From an uncultured Bacillota bacterium (GTDB lineage: Bacteria > Bacillota > Limnochordia > Limnochordales > ZCTH02-B6): 17,281 nucleotides of DNA. The translations under genes and the position numbers were made by a program. The notes beneath the pieces were generated by a model, which saw nothing but the letters and a program-made list of their open reading frames with translations, was not told the origin of the DNA and did not search any database. The stretch lies in contig CALFSR010000121.1 of the NCBI GenBank assembly GCA_937916565.1, forward strand, positions 1 to 17,281, in the 5' to 3' direction. How positions within the stretch are numbered: the stretch's first letter is position 1; each line of letters begins with the position of its first letter. Shown piece by piece: positions 13,746 to 17,281 of this stretch.

Positions 13746-14831
13746 TTGCGCCATCGCCGGGCGTGTCCAACCCAGGGTTTCACCCCGTTTTGGCTGGCGG
13801 CACTGCTGCTCGTGGTGCAGCTAGGCCCGGCGTCGGCAAGGGTCGCCGCGGCCGAGGCGGTCATCCCGCCCGAGATGGAGGCTCGCACCCGAGCCGTCTT
13901 CGAGCGGTTCACCGGCACGCTGGCGGCCGACTACCCGGAACTGGAGAACTACTCCATCCAGGTGGTCCAGGAAAAGGTCGCCAACGCGTGGATTAACCAG
14001 AAGTACGAGATTTCGGTGACCACCGGCCTTCTTGAACTCTTGCCGACCGATGACCAGCTTGGCGGCGTCATCGGCCACGAGATCGCCCATGGCCTCCTCG
14101 GCCATATTCCGCACCGCATCAACCAAAGTATTTGGAGCGCGTTCGCGGTGCTGGCCCTCGGCGTTCTATCCAGCACGCAGGGCCAGGCCGATTGGGGCGG
14201 CTTGCTCGAGATGCGGGACTTGTTCATGTACGCGTTCAGCCGGGAGCAGGAGACCGACGCGGACCTGATGGGCTTGCGCCTGGCGCAGCGGGTTGGCTAT
14301 GACCCCCGGGGCCTGGTAGAGGCCTTGGAGCTCATGGACGACCAGCGCCGCGGCTTGCCGCCGGATTCCATCTGGCAGCAGCTGTACCAGACCCACCCGC
14401 CCTTGTCCCAGCGTATCTTCGAGCTGCGTCTCGTGCTCGCGACCGACGCCTGGGACCGGACGCCCCAGGGTCCTGCCGTGCTGGGGCTTGCCGGCCCGGA
14501 GGGAAGTCCCGAAGAGGCGGCCCGCCGGTTTGCCCAGGCATTGTGGGCGGGTGACGAGGCCAGCTTGCGCACGCTGGTCATGCCGACGCGGACCGAGGAC
14601 GTAAGCCGGTGGCTTGCCACGTACGCGGGGCAGATCGACCCCGGGTGGGCTTTAGGTGAGCTCGAGATAGCGGAGCGACGGGTAGAAGTCTTCGATGAAG
14701 TCCTCATCGTACGCCTTTGGCGCCCGCGGCCAGGCGGTGAAGGCGAGGAGAGCACGCCGCCGGTGGCGGTGACGCTGCGCAAGAGCGCCCGCGGGTATCT
14801 GGTCACCAACTGGGAAGCGGCGGAGCTGTGA
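13746..14831 (+). CDS. M48 family metalloprotease, exported, with NTF2-like tail
   Basis: A 361-residue zinc endopeptidase of peptidase family M48. TTG at 13746 was chosen: GGGAGGGAGG ends five bases upstream, a promoter lies at 13683-13711, and the protein then begins with a signal peptide (basic MRHRRACP, hydrophobic FWLAALLLVVQL, cleavage near ASA or AEA at about residues 28-36). The catalytic motif is GHEIAHGLLGH, zinc ligands His111 and His115 with Glu112. The third ligand is Glu169 in SREQETDADLMG. Residues NAWINQKYEISVTTGLLELL precede the active site as in BepA-type proteins, and the HPP-type turn THPPLSQRIFEL follows. After about residue 245 comes an extra 110-residue domain (SPEEAARRFAQALWAGDEAS, ending YLVTNWEAAEL) that looks like an NTF2/lumazine-binding fold. 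The role is probably envelope protein quality control. Confidence 0.88.
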   Translation: MRHRRACPTQGFTPFWLAALLLVVQLGPASARVAAAEAVIPPEMEARTRAVFERFTGTLAADYPELENYSIQVVQEKVANAWINQKYEISVTTGLLELLPTDDQLGGVIGHEIAHGLLGHIPHRINQSIWSAFAVLALGVLSSTQGQADWGGLLEMRDLFMYAFSREQETDADLMGLRLAQRVGYDPRGLVEALELMDDQRRGLPPDSIWQQLYQTHPPLSQRIFELRLVLATDAWDRTPQGPAVLGLAGPEGSPEEAARRFAQALWAGDEASLRTLVMPTRTEDVSRWLATYAGQIDPGWALGELEIAERRVEVFDEVLIVRLWRPRPGGEGEESTPPVAVTLRKSARGYLVTNWEAAEL

Positions 14832-14889
14832 GGTAAGCGGGTCTGACCTGGCTAGAGCCGCCGGCGGAAGGATCGCCGTGGCGTGAGAA

Positions 14890-14942
14890 AGGGCCTCGTG
14901 CAGGGATCGGAGCTGTCCCTCCACGAGGCCCTGCCTCTTTTC
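14890..14942 (+). terminator. Rho-independent terminator after the M48 gene
   Basis: AGGGCCTCGTG (14890-14900) and CACGAGGCCCT (14922-14932) form a perfect eleven-base-pair stem. An inner stem AGGGA/TCCCT (14902-14906 with 14916-14920) extends it. The tail GCCTCTTTT follows. The site is about 60 bases after the protease stop and between convergent genes. Minus-strand AAAAGAGGC before the stem gives no T-run on that side, so it is mainly a plus-strand terminator. Confidence 0.85.
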
Positions 14943-15020
14943 ACCTGTTACCGCCGGTGGCTGCGCCGGGGGCCTATTCGCGCACCCGGGTCGCCCACGC
15001 CGCCGGGCGCCCGGCGTTCC

Positions 15021-17099
15021 CTACCGGCACGGTTGGTTGCGCACCAATCCGCACTGCGGCATGGGCGGTATACCCTCAAAGGCCGGGATCCGCGGCAACA
15101 GGATCCGGGACGGCATGGCCGGCGTGTGGGCGATCCGGTTGGTCATGACTCCGGGAATTACGCCGAACGCCCAGCGCTCCCGATTCCCTCCGGGCGCCTC
15201 CACAGAGACCTTGATGCGGGAACCCGCCCGGAAGATGTGGCCAAAGGGGAACAGCTCCACCCGGAGCAGGCTGTACTCGCCGGGCACGAGCGGCATGAGG
15301 TCCGTCTCCCGGTGCGTGTGGTACGGCCGCAACGCCGTCGAAAGCCCCGGGTCTTCGGCACGATGGCTTGCCCGCAGCCAGCCCATTTGGACGAACATCT
15401 CCTGTCCATCGGGCCGAATCTCCGACAAGACGACCTCCACGTCGGTGTCGACGCCTTCGGAGGCGAGCCACAGCTCCACCGCCCCGGAGCCGAGGAACAC
15501 CATGTCCTCGGTGAGCGGCTCGGTCACAAACACGGCTGCCGTGCCGTCCGCCGGGTGCGGCCATCCTTGGCGCGCGTCAAACATCGGCGGGTTGGCGGCG
15601 GGATCGTAGCGGTACGCCGTCGCTTCGGCGCCGCCGCCGGGCGGCTTAGGCGCGAGGCCTCCGTCAGGCTGGAAGTATAGGCTGTATACCTCGGTCTGGG
15701 GAATCGGCCAGGCGGAGTACGTGGTGCTCGCAGCCGGCACCCGCCCGCCTTCGGCGCCGGTTTCCCAGTAGATCTTGATGGGATCCTCCGCCTCGTACGC
15801 GGCCAGCGCCTCCTCAAAGGTCGCAAAGCGGCCTGCGTCGACGGCCGGGATCTCGCGCTTGACGTAGTACGACAGGAAACGCTCGATGTCGGCAAAGACA
15901 GCCGGCCCGTAATACTCGCCGTGGTCGCCGTTGGTGCCGACGAAACGCACCTTGGTGTGAGGACTAAATCGCTCGAGCAAAAGCGCAGGACGGCCACCGG
16001 TGGTGTCGTCCTGCCAGGTGTTGATGAGCAGGGTCGGGACCGTAATCCGGTCGACGAAGTGCCAAGGCGACCGCTCCTGCCAGAAAGCCGTATCGAAGGT
16101 GTTGGCCGCCAGCAGCTGCACTAGAGGGGCGTTTTGCTTGCGCAAGGCCTGGTTTTCGCCGCACACGTCGTCGCCTTGAGCGATACGCTCCTGCACCCAC
16201 GGATAACCGCTCGGGTAGGCGGCGATGGCTTCCTGCCGGGTCGCCCAGGCGACCGCGTAGGCAATGTTTTGGATGCCGCCGGGGTAGACGACGTCCCGGT
16301 AGTAGTCGCCTACGACGTGGCCGGGCACGATGGCCCGCAGAGAAGGGGGCTTGGTGGCCGCCACAAACAGCTGGGAGATGCCCGGGTACGACTTGCCGAC
16401 CAGCGCCACGCCGTCGGCCCACTCCTGAGCGGCGATGATCTCGACCATGTCGTAGCCGTCGAGGGCTTGCAGCCACTCAAAGTAATCGAAGGCGCCAAAG
16501 GAGCACGTCGTGCCCCGCATGTTGACGCCGACGACCGCGTAGCCGAGGCTCAAGAAAGCCTGGTCGAGCCCGTCGTAGATCCGTTGCGACGGTTCGTAGC
16601 CGGAATAGTCGATGACGACGGGGTAGGGACCGGGGCCAAACAGTTCAGGGTCGGGCAGCAGGAGCTGGTAGGCCAGCTTCGCGCCGTCGCGCACTTCAAA
16701 GTACCCGAATCCCGGCGACAACGTTTGCCGGTAAAGGGAGGAATCAGGCCTTGCGTCCCGAGAGAGAACCCGGATCGGGCCGAGCCGGGTGAAACCGCCG
16801 GCGGCAGCCAGCTCCACCGTGTAGCCCTCGCCCGGCGTGACCCCGCGGAAGAGGAGTGCGCCGAACTCGTCGATCTTGCCGACCTGCACGACTCTGCCTG
16901 CCGCGTCCAGCAGCGTGGCCGCGCTGCCGGGCTGGGCGCCGATTACGTACACCTGTTCCACGCTGCCCCGGGCCGTCGGCCCGCTTTCCAGGGCGGCGGC
17001 GCCCGCGGCCGGCGGCAGCAGCAGGAAGAGGAAAGCTGCGAAGGCGAGAGCGGCCAGCGGGAGCTTCAAAGGAACAGGTTTCGCACGCGAGCGGGACAT
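15021..17099 (-). CDS. CocE/NonD family serine hydrolase, secreted
   Basis: A 692-residue alpha/beta-hydrolase of the X-Pro dipeptidyl-peptidase (S15)/cocaine esterase group. ATG at 17099 was chosen over 17174: AAAGGAGG lies about 11 bases upstream, and the protein then starts with a clear signal peptide (MSRSRAKPVPLK, hydrophobic LAALAFAAFLFLLLPPAAG, cleavage near GAA-AL). A small beta domain (about 45-130) precedes the catalytic domain. The nucleophile is Ser237 in GKSYPG, acid Asp364 in NTWQDDTTGG, and base His393 in TNGDHGEYYG. The GYAVVGVNMRGTTCSFGAFD stretch is the family oxyanion region. The last 200 residues are the jelly-roll PepX_C domain (AVFVTEPLTEDMVFLGSGAV, IKVSVEAPGGNRERW). It hydrolyses ester or amide bonds of an unknown substrate outside the cytoplasm. 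Length is somewhat above the usual 550-620 because of the N-terminal domain. It is a single-gene unit. Confidence 0.88.
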   Translation of the reverse strand: MSRSRAKPVPLKLPLAALAFAAFLFLLLPPAAGAAALESGPTARGSVEQVYVIGAQPGSAATLLDAAGRVVQVGKIDEFGALLFRGVTPGEGYTVELAAAGGFTRLGPIRVLSRDARPDSSLYRQTLSPGFGYFEVRDGAKLAYQLLLPDPELFGPGPYPVVIDYSGYEPSQRIYDGLDQAFLSLGYAVVGVNMRGTTCSFGAFDYFEWLQALDGYDMVEIIAAQEWADGVALVGKSYPGISQLFVAATKPPSLRAIVPGHVVGDYYRDVVYPGGIQNIAYAVAWATRQEAIAAYPSGYPWVQERIAQGDDVCGENQALRKQNAPLVQLLAANTFDTAFWQERSPWHFVDRITVPTLLINTWQDDTTGGRPALLLERFSPHTKVRFVGTNGDHGEYYGPAVFADIERFLSYYVKREIPAVDAGRFATFEEALAAYEAEDPIKIYWETGAEGGRVPAASTTYSAWPIPQTEVYSLYFQPDGGLAPKPPGGGAEATAYRYDPAANPPMFDARQGWPHPADGTAAVFVTEPLTEDMVFLGSGAVELWLASEGVDTDVEVVLSEIRPDGQEMFVQMGWLRASHRAEDPGLSTALRPYHTHRETDLMPLVPGEYSLLRVELFPFGHIFRAGSRIKVSVEAPGGNRERWAFGVIPGVMTNRIAHTPAMPSRILLPRIPAFEGIPPMPQCGLVRNQPCR

Positions 17100-17233
17100 G
17101 TCCGGACAAGCCTCCTTTGCGACGAGTTTCCCACTGTCTGCACGGTTTGTACGTCCTCGAGACGATTGGCACATCTCAAGGGACGCATCGCCGCGCCGTC
17201 ACTTGGGAACGGGATAAGGAGCGGCGTGCGAAA

Positions 17234-17260
17234 GGGCCGCTGACGATGTGCCAGCGGCCC
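17234..17260. terminator. hairpin at right edge, possible minus-strand terminator
   Basis: GGGCCGCTG (17234-17242) and CAGCGGCCC (17252-17260) form a perfect nine-base-pair stem with a nine-base loop. On the minus strand it is followed by TTTCGC, on the plus strand by ACGTTCTT; both T-runs are weak. It probably terminates a minus-strand gene lying beyond the right edge, upstream of the CocE-type gene. Confidence 0.5.
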
Positions 17261-17281
17261 ACGTTCTTGAGCGTGCGTGCG

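Noticed and set aside
1..17281. CRISPR arrays, tRNA or rRNA genes, insertion sequences, toxin-antitoxin pairs, phage or defence genes
   Set aside because: Read through for repeats with regular spacers, tRNA arms, transposase motifs and typical small paired genes; none could be supported.

Overview
The window is bacterial, roughly two thirds GC by eye. It has tightly packed genes, frequent GTG and TTG starts, strong AGGAGG-type ribosome binding sites and a perfect consensus match to a CcpA-type catabolite-responsive element. This suggests a high-GC member of the Bacillota (Symbiobacterium, Thermaerobacter or Limnochordia type). That placement is inferred from style and gene content, not from any marker gene. 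No rRNA, tRNA, CRISPR array, insertion sequence or phage gene was seen.

Layout, left to right. (1) A minus-strand FrnE-type DsbA oxidoreductase has a good sigma-A promoter. (2) A plus-strand DapA/NanA-superfamily aldolase has the Schiff-base lysine but lacks the arginine typical of true dihydrodipicolinate synthase. It is followed by the wreck of a KDPG/KHG aldolase gene: both ends remain, the middle with the catalytic residues is gone, and the two ends are out of frame. (3) A roughly 250-base regulatory stretch holds the cre-like operator and possible leader ORFs. It precedes a five-gene operon: substrate-binding protein, two permeases, UgpC/MalK-type ATPase and a GDPD-domain protein. The order matches E. 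coli ugpBAECQ, but the binding protein does not look like UgpB, the control site is a carbon one, and the GDPD carries a large extra N-terminal domain of Vps62-like appearance. The operon ends at a strong hairpin.

(4) A GyrI-like effector-binding protein (minus) and a RimJ/RimL-type GNAT acetyltransferase (plus) diverge from an AT-rich promoter region. (5) A Pif1-like helicase lies on the minus strand. Divergent from it, behind a 23-bp tandem repeat, is a membrane protein with two diverged bacterial-PH-like halves. (6) A DoxX-family membrane protein (minus) diverges from a small winged-helix-like protein (plus). (7) A hypothetical 117-residue protein (minus) diverges from an exported M48 metalloprotease (plus) with an apparent NTF2-like tail; both promoters can be read. 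(8) After a clear terminator comes a secreted CocE/NonD-type serine hydrolase on the minus strand.

The only multi-gene system with a coherent story is the carbon-controlled ABC importer with its hydrolase. It probably imports a glycerophosphodiester, a sugar phosphate or a related glycoside, which the last gene or an upstream aldolase could feed into metabolism. The rest is ordinary housekeeping and accessory material in small transcription units. I saw no convincing new defence or mobile system; the most unusual single protein is the Vps62-like/GDPD fusion.
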